A stretch of 64,000 nt of DNA from Pyrus communis (lineage: Eukaryota; Streptophyta; Magnoliopsida; Rosales; Rosaceae), in assembly GCF_963583255.1 (NCBI RefSeq), contig NC_084805.1, forward strand, positions 7,308,827 to 7,372,826, read 5' to 3'. Both the position numbers and the translations under genes were made by a program. Each line of letters opens with the position of its first letter. The stretch's first letter is position 1. Below, one piece after another: positions 47,723 to 60,422 of the stretch. Under the pieces are notes generated by a model that worked only from the letters and a program-made list of their open reading frames with translations, searched no databases and was not told where the DNA came from.

Positions 47723-49913
47723 TTCAAGTAAATGTGTAAATTTCTCATAAGATAAAACAAAAATGCAAAAATAGCACAAGAAAAAAATAGATAAGTATAA
47801 AAGTAACTTTGAGATCCATTTGGATGTACAAGAAAGAAAAATTAAAATGCCATATGCACGCAATAGTAAAAGAAAGAAAACTCAGACAGACAATAAGTTA
47901 CGCTACCTTCAACATCAAAAGAACAGTGGCAGAGCTAGGAAGCTAGGAAGCTAGGAAGCTAGGGGCCGGACACGAGCTATTAAAATATATAATTTTCCTT
48001 AAACAATATAATTTCTTGTACAATTAATACGCATCCGTAATTACGTTGGGACGTCCAACCAATGACGAATACCGGCAGTTCAAGTTACCGACACAGGAAT
48101 GAATATTTTATATTAATGTCAAAGAAAATGATGAAAGATTCGTCCGAAACAAGATTTTGAATGGAATAATCAAAACATCCTCACACACCAAAAACAACAT
48201 GCCTTATTCAAGGAGCATTTAAAACCAAGATTAAACGCTAAAGGGTTTTAAGATCTTCTTCCTCCCGGTAAGCCTCTGTAATATTGGAGTACGACTTCCA
48301 CGTTCAAGGCAGAAAGTCTGAGATTTTGCCATCTCAAGACACTGAACCCCATTCTTCCTGAAAAAACCAATGGATGCTCAAGGTTTTGTCAAAAATTTCC
48401 GGTTGACAGTTTTACGTCATATTTATAAACATATAGCGGTTGATAGTTTTTTTTATTTTTATATCGTTAAAATGAAAATTCATCCATCAATCATCATACG
48501 ATTTAAAAAGTATGATCTCTAAGTAATTATCTCTTTCATTTTCAACTGCCACCCTTTCTCAATTATTGGAGTTTCGTCACTTTGCTCTTCCCCAAGAAAT
48601 ATTTTACGTGTGCAAAAAATACTTGGTCCACGTGATCATTGGAGTTTTGTCCCTTTGCTCTACCCACCCCTTAAAAAGAGAGCATTTTTGTTCATCATTA
48701 TAAATTATAATGTATGTTTACCATATACCTAATTAATTGACACGTGTCATTTCATTTAATCTTAGTTAATTTTTTTCAAAATTAAAAAAATAATATTTAA
48801 TATGAAAATTAACTATAGTAGGTTAAAGGATATGTGTCAATTGATTAGGTTTATGGTGAGCATACATCATAGATATTATGCTGAGCAAAAATGTTGACCT
48901 CCCAAAAAAAAATATTTTACGTGTGCAAAAAATACTATTGGTCCACGTGATCTTGCACGTCCTCAGCATGACTTTTCCCCTGCAGATCTGCGCAATACTC
49001 TCGATCATGACCATTGCATTTGATCTACAACTTAATTAATTAGAAAGTAATAAAATAAATTCTAACAAAAAAAATAAATAATAATAATAAAATTAAAGGC
49101 GAAACTCCTGTATTTTGGTGGCTGTATATTAGGAAGTGCGATTTCGGATTTCAGACCTGGGACTCAGCTGCATCTAGCCGATTCGGAGGACACACGCAAT
49201 TGCCAATTGCAGTGGTGGTAGAGGAAGAGTAGAGAAGATAAAGATGGAGAGAGTGCAATACACGTTTGTTTGGAAGTGTTTTTAAATGATTAAAAACAGT
49301 TTAAAAAATATTTTTAAATTTTAAAAGCATTTAAAATGCTTCCGCAAAAGTACCAATTTTATTCTTCTTGCAACTTCAAGTGTTTTTTCAAACATTAAAT
49401 TTATTTTTACTAAAATTTAGTTTAAAAAATGTTGCAGTTATATTTACAATAGGAATATGATTATGTAAATCATAGGGAATCTGGAAATGTATCTTATATT
49501 CCTATTAGGAGTAGATTACTTATTCAATGTTGTAATCCTAAAGGGAAATGTTTTACCTATCCTACTACTATAAATAAGGGCACAATTAAATGAATCAGAC
49601 ACACCTCACAATTAAATCAATCTCTCTTCTCTTTCAATATTGTTGAACCCCACTCTCTCTAAACTCTAGATTATTCAATCAAATAGGCCTACAACAAAAA
49701 ATAATTTAAAAAAAAATACTTTTAAGTCATTTAAGCACTTTTCAAATGAGCTACTAATTAAGCACTTTTTAAAAATACCTTTCAGATATGTTGGATGGCT
49801 AGAATTCAAAAGCCTTGTATAATCTTGTACGAAATAAACATACAGAGGATCCTTATCCCATAAATATATCAATAAAATAGTATCACTCATGAATTAGTAG
49901 GCTTAGAAAACTA
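47723..49913. other. Intergenic DNA with small repeats, no gene recognised
   Basis: It contains four copies of GCTAGGAA at about 47933-47965. A duplicated phrase of about 42 bp (ATTTTACGTGTGCAAAAAAT, then GGTCCACGTGATC) occurs at 48601-48638 and 48913-48952. The rest is AT-rich with no gene signal. Confidence 0.5.
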
Positions 49914-50062
49914 ATAAAAAGAGTTTAAAAATTTTGAGTTTTAATGATAAAGACAAAACAAAAGGTAAAGTGAATAGTACCATGATTGACTTTTTAGTGT
50001 AAAAATATGGTTTTTCGTTAAAATGAACAGTACCGCGGGCTTTTCGTTAAAACTTCCAATTT
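49914..50062. mobile_element. MITE copy, same family as 6543
   Basis: It runs from GAAAACTAATAAAAAGAG to GGCTTTTCGTTAAAACTTCC and includes the shared internal phrase AAAGTGAATAGTACCATGAT. Confidence 0.75.
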
Positions 50063-50063
50063 A

Positions 50064-50150
50064 AGGAAAACTAATGAAAAAGACTTGAAAACTTTGAGTT
50101 TTAATGATAAAGACAAAATAAAGGGTAAAGTGAATAGTACCATGATTGAA
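50064..50150. mobile_element. Truncated MITE copy directly beside the previous one
   Basis: It starts AAGGAAAACTAATGAAAAAG and keeps the left half of the family consensus up to AGTACCATGATTGA, then the homology stops. Confidence 0.7.
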
Positions 50151-51265
50151 TCTTTAAACTCTCCCATTATTTTTTTTTAGTTATCGAACTTAACATTATG
50201 TTGTCCCATTGGTCATTTTTACTAACAACGTTTTTCAGTTAATTATAGGGTATATTAAGAACTTTAGCTTAAAACTTCAAAAAACAATAGAAGAAGCTCA
50301 AAAAAAAATGAAAATTTATAAATTAATATCTAAAACTTAAAACAAAATGCCCTTTAATACTATGGTCTAGTGGTATTACTCTTCACTTGCAAGTGAGAGA
50401 TCTCAGGTTCAATTTTCGCCAAAGGAAAATTTAAAACACATTATTACTAACCTATTGTGAGGCTAAGTCCACATCTTCCCCTTAATGTAGATAATATCAT
50501 TTGTTAAAAAAAAAAAAAAAAAAAAACTTTAAACAAAATGAATTTGAAGTATAAAAATACAAAATGAAAATGGTTGGACTTTAACAACTTTTAAATGTTA
50601 GGCAATGCGATGTCAAAGTTGGCAGGAGATTGAATTGTGATTGAACTTAAACAACTAACAAATCACATATTGAACTATGAAAAAAAGTCATACGTATTCA
50701 AATTTTTTTTTTAATTTTTTGTTTTTGTGTAAATCTGGTTTTTCAGGTTTTTTTTTTTCCTTTCTCATTTCTAATTTTTAAATTTATTTTTAGTGACGTA
50801 GGATGAAATTCCTAATACCTCTAAATTTAACGGAAAAATAGACGGTGTTAGTGTAAAGTACCAATGGTAAACAAATTGTTAAGTTCAATTGTTCAAGAAC
50901 TAATGAAACTAATATGATATTAGAGACCAGTACTACATTTAAGCCTAATTAGTATCATTCATTAACTTTTGCTAAAATTGGTCAATTTGAAACTATATTC
51001 TCATTGCTTTTCGATGAACATATAAAAGTCGCAAATAAAACAGATTTGAAGAACAAACTTGTAAAATACACATGGAATTTCATCTGAACTCTGTTTTCTT
51101 ATTGCACACGATCCTTCTTTTTTCTTAAGGTCGATTGCCCTCTCCTTCTTTGGAGCAGAGTAAGAGGAGGAACATACTTTTATCGTGCGTGTATCATATA
51201 ATCGATGCATACAATAATTTTTTTGGCACATTACGTAGAATATTCCACCACATGATCGATCACAT
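50151..51265. other. Intergenic DNA downstream of SOT copy 2
   Basis: AT-rich with a poly(A) run near 50504. The last part holds the 3' untranslated region of the minus-strand transporter gene. No other gene seen. Confidence 0.5.
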
Positions 51266-54224
51266 TCACTCACTAATCTCATTAACTTGCCCTTTTGTTC
51301 CTAATTGTACTTGACCGTTGTTAGTGTTACCGTCGCCATGACTGACGTTCTTTTTCTGCTTGAGCAGTGCATTGGCTTTTCTCCACTTGTGGAACTTGCC
51401 AAACAAGACCTCCATATCCTCTAGGGTTCGGCCGTGAGTTTCGGGGAGCATAATAAAAAAGAAGACCCACGCCACCGAGGCGATTGCCGCGTAAAGAAAG
51501 AAGGCCCCACCGATCGTGATGGCCTCATACAACGAAATAAAAGTCATCGAAAGGACCCCACTCACCACCCTGTTCATCGCCACTCCGAGACTGCACCCCT
51601 GAGCACGTAGCTTCAACGGGAAGATCTCGGAACTGTAAACCCACGTAATCGGGCCCATCCCGATCGAGAAGAACGCGACGTAGAGTAAAACCATGGTAAT
51701 GCACAAAGCGGCGGCCCACATGATCCGTTCGTGGTTCTGATCAATGATCGTAAGGCCTAGGCCGAGCCCCATCAGCGACAATATCATCCCCGCCACGCTG
51801 GCAAGAAGCAACGGACGCCGTCCGACTTTGTCGACGAAAAAGGTGGCGACCAGGATGAAAACGGTCTTAACGAATCCAACGGCCACGGTGCAGAGTAGCT
51901 TTTTATCGTTGTTGGTGATCCCCGCCTTCTCGAAGATCGTGGGGCTGTACAAAACAACGGCGTCTATGCCCGAGGCTTGTTGAAAGAAGTGGATACCGAC
52001 GGCACAGATCAAAATATGACGAATGGCTGGCGTGGGATGGAGGAGCAGCTCTTTCCAGACGTCTTGGCCTTTGCTGCGTTTAGGGACCTGAACGACGTCG
52101 TCGGTGCAGTGCTCGGGGATTCCCGCGGCTTCTTTGATGTCGGCTAAGCGTAGCATAGATTCTTCCTTGGAGTCTGAGGTTTTGTCGAGGACACGAGTCG
52201 CGTCGCCGAGCCGTCCCTGCATGACGAGCCAACGAGGTGACTCCGGCATCGCTAGGACACCAATGGCGAGAAAAATGGAAGGGATTGCTCCGACTCCGAG
52301 CATGAGGCGCCACCCCAAGTGTTTTGGGAGCTTGGAGAAGGCATAGTTGGAGACGTAGCCCAACAATATCCCAGAATTGATGAACACCTTTAAAAGAAAA
52401 TTCAACTCAGTTAATATACAATGGGCCACTGGTCTAAAAGAAAAAAAAATCATGATGACATACTTGTATGGATTATGATGATTCTTTTGGTACATGATAA
52501 TTTAGCTTAGCGACGCTCTAAGTTTTTATTTTGTTGAAGGTTCTAAGTTGCACTGCCGTTGTTAAAAAGCTAGGTAAATTGGTAGTAAGAAGTAACTTTC
52601 TTGAAAATATTATTTCTTTGTCATACCATTGTTAGAAAAATACAAAAGAAAAGGGGTAATGGGATAACAATTTACAATACACACACTTAAGTCAAGAGTC
52701 AAACGTTTACCATACTCTTTGTAGCCTTTAATAAATGATCCGAGGGAAATTATAACGCATACTCGCCCTTAACAAATCTTTGTTTATTCTTATTTATAGT
52801 TTTCGTTTGATTTATTTAATTTAATAATTAAAATTACCAAAGATTATATAAAACGTTAAAAAGAGCGCATGGAAATAATTTTTCATCACTTTAAAAACAA
52901 ATTCCGGACACTGTTTTCTCCTTTTTAATTATTTTTATTTTTACTTTTATCCAGAGACCAAAAATAGTGCACGGAAAAAAGATAAACTTTGTCTTCGTAG
53001 CTCTTGCTTGTTTGTAAAGTGGGCAATATCTGCTTTTTTGAAAGAATACAGTCGGTCACAACATTTTGGAAAAGGGTGATGCTAAATGCGAGAGAGCATC
53101 TGGTTAGACTATTTTATAAACAACATATAATATATAACGGATGATGATTAAATTTCTTTTTTGAAAAAGGGTGATGCTAGATGCGACAGAATATCCAAGA
53201 TTAGCTAACCTAACAGGCAGGTGCCTAATAGGCAAAAAAGTTAGCTAACATGCCAGCCTGGTGCCTAGTAGGCAAAAATGCTTTGGGTTACATTAAAATT
53301 TAAAAGTAAAATAAAGTGTAATTGGAATTCCAAAGAAAGGGTGTAATTGGGTAGTTGGACTTGGATCCAATCCGAAAGTAATTCTAATTGATGTCCAAGA
53401 TTATCTTGATATACGAAAGGGATATTTAACAACCTCAGAAACAAACAAAACAAACCTCTGGGAAGGACGTCAGGAACCCACGTGACGACGCGGGAGAGAC
53501 CTCGGCGGTGTACACCGGAGCAATCATGAGGGCGTAGCCGACGCCGATTCCGGCAACAAATCGGCCGAACATGAGGAAGGCGTAGTTGGTGGCGAATCCC
53601 ATGAGGAGAGCTCCGACGAAGAAGATGGCTCCGGCGAGGACTATGGTGTACCGGCGGCCGACCCAATCTGAAGTTCTGCCTGCGGCGGCGGAGCCTATGA
53701 GTGAATAGAGGTTGAGAATACCGAGGAGGACCTCGACTTCCACGTCGGAGATTTTGAGGTCCTCTCTGATGTAGATTGCAGCTCCACTCATCACACCAAT
53801 ATCTGTAGATAAAACCAACATCAACACGTGTACTTTGTTTCCAAGTAAAAAAGTGCTTCCCATGCTTTTGGAAATAGCATTAATTAGCCTCCATTAATTT
53901 CTGTAATGCATGAAACACTGAAAGGGCACATCAAAATTATGCGGTTTAAGATTATGTACTATTATTGTAGCTACGTTGGTTAGGATTATTCATCAAATTT
54001 AGGTCTGAGTTCGAACACTCTCTCCAGCTCAACTATTGCTTCATAAAATAAAGTTTGAAGCATATTTACTTACCATAACCCAGCAAGATTGAAGTCATCG
54101 AAGCCAAAATAGCACAAGCAAAGGCATACTTGTTTCTTTTGGGCTTCTGTGGGGGATCAAAGTCTTCAATGGTTTTTTGAGGTTGGCTGGAGACTGTATT
54201 ATTGTTAGTTGTCCGGTCAGCCAT
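51266..54224 (-). CDS. SOT: Sorbitol/polyol transporter, MFS sugar-porter family (SOT copy 2)
   Basis: Proton-coupled sorbitol transporter of the plasma membrane, paralogue of the gene at 23971. Three exons: 54224-54074, 53802-53456 and 52387-51266, with GT/AG introns of 271 and 1068 bp and a predicted protein of 539 residues. The second exon is 347 bp in both genes and all intron phases agree. Motifs are complete: GYDIGVMSGA, GRTSDWVGRR, PESPRW, QQASGID, DKVGRR, GPITWVYSSEIFP and PETHGRTLEDME. The start is the ATG of MADRTT at 54224. As I remember the family, this copy is closer than copy 1 to published apple SOT proteins. It has GLGLGLTIIDQNHERI where copy 1 has GALGVGLTIIDQHHGAKM, and its C-terminus is Lys/Asn-rich. 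No disruption seen. Confidence 0.93.
53170..53282. repeat. Short direct repeats in intron 2 of SOT copy 2
   Basis: 'GGTGCCTA(A/G)TAGGCAAAAA' occurs twice (about 53221 and 53260), and 'GGGTGATGCTA(A/G)ATGCGA' occurs twice (about 53076 and 53169). They are small intronic duplications. Confidence 0.65.
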
Positions 54225-54393
54225 CTTCCTGGAGAGGGATTGAGACTGGACAACTGCTTAGCAAAAGGGTCTCTTGTTGCAGAAGTGTAATTTAGAGAAG
54301 AAAGGAGGAGAGAGATTTGTGTGGATATAAGTAAGTAGGAGATATAGCAGAAATACCAGTGGCTGTGCAAGTGTTGAGTTGGAGCTAATAGTG

Positions 54394-54401
54394 TTTAAAT
54401 A
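54394..54401 (-). promoter_or_regulatory. TATA-like box of SOT copy 2
   Basis: On the minus strand GTCTATTTAAAC lies about 170-177 bp upstream of the ATG, matching the box of copy 1 (26897). Confidence 0.55.
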
Positions 54402-54419
54402 GACCAAAAAGTTGGACAT

Positions 54420-57400
54420 AATTTTCACATCCGTAAGACCAGTAGAGAGTCCCCTTGCATCAATCTTTGGGTCCAGTGTGTTTCATTGTCACTGCATGGT
54501 GAAAATTTCAACCAATTAGATGCGTAAGGTGCAACGAAGACAGCTGTAACCGATTCTGTTACTAAATTATATATTTGCATTACTAAACCAAATTAATAAT
54601 GTAGAAACATTATATTTTCAATATAATACAAGGTTGTTAAGTAAAAAGAACCCCTGGTTTTGCTCTAAATATGATGATTCTGTAATTGTGAAGTTTTGAT
54701 TTTTCTTTTGGCATGTGTAACCTCTTACTTTGCTCTAAATATGATGTCTTGACGTGTCTATATGTTCCTGGCCGTTCATCAAGAAGGATTTTTATCTTTT
54801 TTATTTATGAAATAACACGTGGCAGAGGATTAGGTATATGGTAAGCATACACCAAAATTTAATATGATGAACAAAAATGCTCCCATTTTTTAGTTAGTAT
54901 GTTAGGTTATATTTGATCAAGTAATTATTACAAAATATTTCTTTTTTTTATTTTTTTTTTTAAAAAAGGGACAACTGGTGGTAAGCCACGATTATGCATT
55001 TCACTCTGCCCGTGACCACAGTTATGCATTTCACTCTGCCCGTGACCACAGTCAAGCAGACTCACCAGCTTAAAGTCTCGAACCCAAGACCTCCCACATC
55101 TTATTTGTTTATTAGGGAACTGCAATCCACGCCCTTAACATTGGGTCACTTCATGTAATTTATTACAAAATATGTTTGATTAAATAATTAAATGATCCAA
55201 CTCCAGATTCTCCCTCCCAATTAATTAATAGCTTTCTTTGTCAGGCTATTCCAAGTCGAGTGTATTTTAATTAGCTTGTGCTTCCCAATTTATGGATTAT
55301 CGGCAAATGAGTTTGATTTAATTTTATTACACAACCTTCAAAATTTAATATGTTCATTTAACGGCAATCAATAGTGCGTTTTTGTTATTGAGACGTGTTA
55401 TTTAGATGTATTTATGAATGATTTTGCAAGAAATGTGTGTCATTTTTATTCATAGGCTAACAATAATATGATTCAAATTTACCTTTAACGAGAATCGAAC
55501 ATAAGACTTTTCACTTAAAAATGAAGAAAAATATCGTTAGACCGTAGTACTAAGTGGCCGATAAGACACACTTAAAAAATAATCATAAAATAATGAAAGA
55601 AAGTTATTTATCTCATATGCATTTCTTCTCCTTACCGTCCCTTCTCGTACTCTTATCAAGTAATTAAACATGTTCGAAAGGAATGAAAAATAAAGTCGGA
55701 CGGAAGAAATTGATAAAATGACATGACAAATTTACTTTGAAAGTGGCACACGTACAATCTTCAATCCATCTGACTCAATAGAATTAACTGTAGGGGGAAA
55801 CACTAGGCATTTTGGTGTTCAAGAAGGCATAAATTCAAATTAAAATTATATAGGGTATAATGTGGAACACGGGCATTATTTACGGAAATGCCAGAATATG
55901 TCCCATCTAATATGATTACTCTCAATTTCTTCCTTCAGCTACTCCAACTTTGGAGTAAAACTCAAATTTTAGGTTATAAACTAACCCTAATTTACTTCAA
56001 CCTTTAGGTCAAATATGAGTTTTAACCCAAAACTCTTTTTTAAAACAAATTCAAACTATAATTCGTCCCGGGTTAGTGGGTTGGCTCACTATATATGTGT
56101 ATTTTTTTTAATTTTATATTTAGAAATTCATTGAATTAAACGGTTAAAATCTAATATGATCAAATCTAACGGTAAATAAAAAAAAATCTAACTGTTCAAA
56201 TTTAAATCCAACGGCTAAAATAATTAAAAAACATTCTTTCATGTATTTCATATTCTTCATAGTGTTCCACAAGTTTCATGGTGTCGGTTTAGTAATTTTT
56301 TAATATTTATCGGAATCTAAATATTTTTAAGTTAAAATGTTCATAAAATTAAATTAGGATAGTCCACATAATTTTTTTAAGAAAAAGTTACTTTAAAAAT
56401 CCTAAATTCATTGTTTAATGATCTCGGACCAAAAATTTAACCAAGAAGAGTTAGAGTAGAAAATATGCTTCTGGGTTAAAACCTAACTGCCACTTGAATG
56501 AATTTGACATCACGTTCTTCTAATGAATTTGTTTATGTTTTCAGGTATATGAATAAACATATCCTCACTTACCGTAAAGGATAAAAAGAATATAGATCCT
56601 CTCATTTTTGGGTTATTTACTTAACCGTCACTTTTGTGCTTAAAAACTTTGTGCTGTTAGATAATTTCATTTTTATTTTAGAAAATTAGAATTAGATGCC
56701 TCATTTTAGCTATTTATAGACTAAACATTTGTTACTTTTTAATTTTTAATTAAAGTGCTTTCACAATTCAACGTATATTCTTAACTTAAGTTTTTTTTTT
56801 CTTTTAAATTTTAAATTCATTTCCATATCAAAAATGCACTCAATAATCTATACTAATTAATAAAACACTCGTTGTCAACCGAGACCTATGAAATTACAAG
56901 TTTAACTCTCTAATTAAAATAGAATATGAATAAGAAATATGGGTAGAAATATAATTTCACACAACCAAATTTTGCTCTTTTTTTTAAGCCTCACCCTACA
57001 TGTAATCCTAACATATCTCTAATTAAAAAAAAAAAAAGCAAAAAAAAAAGAAGAAGAAAGAACTTCCCGCTCTCACACTCTCATCCACTCTCCTTCTATT
57101 TCAAAAACAAAAATAAAAAAATTCACATGCACTTTGTGTGTGTCCATATGCTAGTATTATTTTATTTATTGCTATTTTTATTGATCTCATTCCTTCCTCA
57201 ATTTAAGGATTCAATTATATGGGATGGAGATTAATTGGATGGATATAATTTTTTTTTTTTTTAATTTTTAACTCAACATTTTATACAGATTAAAAAAAAA
57301 GTTCTTTTATAATTAAAATAAGGATAATACAATGTACCAATAACTTTGTACGTACCAAAATAACGATAACATAACGCGCTAATAACTTGGTACATACCAA

Positions 57401-57670
57401 ATAAAGAATTGCATAATGTACCAAAGTAATATTTTCTAACGTACCAAAATAATACTAATATGTACCCAAATTAAATTTATATAATGTACCAATACGTACC
57501 AAATGATTGGTACGTTATATTTAATATATGTGCATGTTATATCTCATAATTGTATTTTAATAGGATATTTGATGTATTTTTAGAATTAAAAAAAAATTTG
57601 TTTGAGTTAAAAAATTTTATTTTCAAACGAATTATGATAGGATAAGATGAGATGTTTGTAGTGGCTTTAG
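54420..57670. other. Intergenic DNA upstream of SOT copy 2
   Basis: AT-rich, no gene recognised. A 31-bp phrase (TTATGCATTTCACTCTGCCC...) is tandemly duplicated at about 54992-55052. A degenerate array of 'gtaccaa(a/t)' phrases occupies about 57330-57515. Confidence 0.5.
57330..57515. repeat. Degenerate GTACCAA-type short repeats
   Basis: About ten copies of TACCAA or GTACCAAA(T/A)AA-type phrases at irregular spacing, with no element ends recognised. Confidence 0.55.
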
Positions 57671-57955
57671 TGTGACATCCCACATCGCCCAGGGGTGATC
57701 CTTAAATGTATATTCCCATCCCTACCTAGCACGAGGCCTTTTGGGAGCTCACTGGCTTCGGGTTCCATGGGAACTCCAAAGTTAAGCGAGTAGCGCGCGA
57801 GAGCATTCCCAGGATGGGTGACCCATCGGGAAGTTCTCGTGTGAGTTCCCAGAAACAAAACTGTGAGGGCGTGGTTGAGGCCCAAAGCGGACAATATCGT
57901 GCTACGGTGGTGGAGCGGGCTCGGGAAGTGGTGCCCCCCGGGTCGGGATGTGACA
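57671..57955 (+). repeat. Cassandra-type LTR with 5S-rRNA-like segment
   Basis: 285 bp, starts TGTGACATCCCACATCG, ends GGGTCGGGATGTGACA. Its middle is a 5S-rRNA-like segment. This matches the Cassandra group of TRIM elements, known for 5S-derived promoters in their LTRs. It is followed immediately by a tRNA-Met primer-binding site. No second Cassandra LTR is present downstream. Confidence 0.88.
57725..57850 (+). promoter_or_regulatory. 5S-rRNA-like segment (internal Pol III promoter) in the Cassandra LTR
   Basis: AACTCCAAAGTTAAGCGAG resembles the A-box region of plant 5S rRNA, and GGATGGGTGACCCATCGGGA resembles the C-box region, at about the same spacing as in 5S genes. The 5' third diverges from true 5S RNA, so it is element-borne and not a ribosomal gene. 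Confidence 0.85.
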
Positions 57956-58813
57956 ATTTGGTATCAGAGCCAGGTTTGGCAGTCCTGTGTCCTTGTGAGT
58001 ATTCTAATGGTTTTGGTGTCTTCTGTCAGAATTATGCCGCCTCGTCGGGAACCACGTCGTTCTTCTGAGTCTAGCTTCCCCGATGTTGCTCAGTTGGGGG
58101 AAGTTATTGCTACAGCCCTTCAGTCTGTGATGCGCCCTCCCCAGAGGACTCCTCTGGAGACTATGTACAATCTGAAATTGGATAAGTTCAAAGATAGTGA
58201 GGGTCACGAGGGCGCAGAGCGATGGTTAGAGCACATTGAGAAGACTTTCCGTGTGTTGCACAATCAGGGGAACCTTCCTATGGAGAGGTGGGTCGAGACG
58301 ACCTCATGGTTTCTGGATACGGAGTCTGCAGCTTGGTGGGAGCAGGAGCTTCGTAGGTTGACTCCAGCTCAGAGGACTGATTGGAATGTTTTTACGGATT
58401 TGTTCAAGATGAGGTATGTGCCCCCTGAGTACATTGATCGGAAGAAGCAGGAGTTCACCGAACTGAAACAGCGGAAGATGACGGCTAATGAGTACTATCG
58501 CAAGTTTACTGATCTATCCCGCTACCATCCTGACGTTGCTGGTAATCCAGCAGAGATGCTCCGTCGTTTCCGTTTGGGCACCAGGAAGAGGTGGCGTTCT
58601 ATGGCGACTACTACTCACTGTGAGTCCTACCAGGATTTCTACGAGATATTGTTGAGGATTGAGGACTCAGAGAATATGTCGAGCGACAGTGATGAGGAAG
58701 AAAAAGGTGGCAATCAGAAGAAAGATGACAAGGGTAAAAGTCAAGCATCGCTCGGGCCTCGCCAGACTCAGAACTTCAAGAGGGGTGTGTCAGTTTGTGA
58801 TATTAACATGTGA
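57956..58813 (+). pseudogene. Tekay-type leader and truncated gag joined to the Cassandra LTR
   Basis: The leader (57959-58033) and the gag from ATG 58034 (MPPRREPRRSSES) are nearly the same as those of the Tekay element at 17262. The capsid core is intact (ERWLEHIEKTFRV, WFLDTESAAWWEQEL, RWRSMATT). The frame follows the Tekay gag to QTQNFKRG, then departs at about 58786 and stops at 58811-58813 after a few unrelated residues. The nucleocapsid knuckle and all of pol are missing. It could have arisen by template switching between co-packaged RNAs. It cannot supply a complete Gag. Confidence 0.82.
57959..57971 (+). other. Primer-binding site, initiator tRNA-Met type
   Basis: TGGTATCAGAGCC starts three bases after the Cassandra LTR. 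It is identical in its first twelve bases to the site of the Tekay-type element at 17325-17339. Confidence 0.88.
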
Positions 58814-60422
58814 ACTAATTGGTAAATTAAATATAATAAAAATAATTTTATAATTAAAAATTAGTAGAAAAATGTTTTTTTTTTTTTTTAGTACAATGAT
58901 TTAGATGTTAGATTAGCCATTAACGGGGTTCGAACCACACCTTCCTGCAAGAATTTAACACTTTTCCACCACTGTAGTAAAGGAAAATGTTTGATCAAAA
59001 GTTTAAAAGCTATGAATGTTTGATTCAAAAAATTCAAAATTGAGGCATCTATATCAAAACACCCCTTGACCTGTGAATCCAAACTCACATTCTTTCCCTC
59101 TCAATAGTTAATATTAAGGTAGGGAACGAGATTCTCAGTAAAAATGCAGATTAAGCACTAGCCACAAGGAGAAAGGGAGAAATCAGAATTTGGATTTCAA
59201 CGTTAGAAGGGTAAGTACAAAAGCTGTTGGTCACCAACAACATTTTTGAAATGTAATAAAATTCAACCACAAAAAATGCAATAAAAATAGTGTATATAAA
59301 TGAAATGATTTTTGCAAACCTTCTCTCCTTCATGTACAATCTTTATTCTTTAGTCATTAGATTGAATGATTGAACGATCACACAATCATTAAAGCCGAAA
59401 TTAAGAGAGAGTGTACCGTATTTAAAAAATGATGCGTAGGAATCGCTTCATATAATATACAAACCATGTGAACCCAAAAACCAAAACTCTATGGAAAATA
59501 ATTTTCCAGCCCAAATCTACTTTGCACGAGCTAAATGTCAAATCCTTTGCAAAAGAACCATCATTTGTTACATGATTCTTAACTATATCTTGACCATTAC
59601 AAGTCATTTGCTTTATGAGTCCCTTTGGTATAAAGAGCCTACTAAAGATAAAGGAGCAATGACCTTTTGTCAATTAACAAGTTAAAGCTAAACCTAGCCA
59701 AATCATAGCAGTCTTATTTTGACCACAACTCACATTGAGTAACTCAGTTACAAAATTAATTCAGAAACGACCAAAACATAAACCAAATTGGATTTAATAT
59801 TTCTCATATGCAACCTCAAGGAAATAAATGGCTTGTTATGGTAAAAAAGGACATAACTAGAGTTTTATATATGGTCAAAGGAAAAATTCGTGTGTATTTT
59901 TTTACATAAATTTTGATACAGTATAATTATAGGAAACCTTAAGCCCCAAGGAACGAAATAGTTCATCATGAATTCGTTTTGCGAAATGGTTTCCACAAAA
60001 TAGTTTCCGTCCCTTCCACAATTATTTTCTCCTTTTCTTCTCGTAATTTTATATCAATATATAAGTGAAACAAGTCAATGAGAAAGATAAGGACAAAAGG
60101 GGGATGGGAACTTTGGATTGATTTTCCTTGTAAACTTCTCAATTTTCTTGGGTCATCAAAGGCGGTCTGATCTATCAAAATCTAAAGAATCTTTTAATAT
60201 CGGTTGAGGGACACCTTGCCTTTTATCACAACTTTCCCCCATTCTTTTTTCTTTATTAATTAATGCTCCTTTTGTTTTCATGTGGCAAGTTGAGTATTAT
60301 TTAAGGGGCTTGTGGCAAGTGTGATGCTTGAACAACAGTTGGCAGCTCAATGAGACATTATTTTACAAGGTCACAGATTCAGTTCATGTAATCTTATAAG
60401 GCATCGACCGCATCAAATATAT
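58814..60422. other. Intergenic DNA, no gene recognised
   Basis: AT-rich, short open frames without recognisable content, and no clear repeats or element ends. Confidence 0.45.

Noticed and set aside
57725..57850. 5S rRNA gene
   Set aside because: The similarity is limited to the internal promoter half, the 5' third does not match, and it lies inside a TG...CA LTR followed by a primer-binding site. It is a Cassandra LTR.
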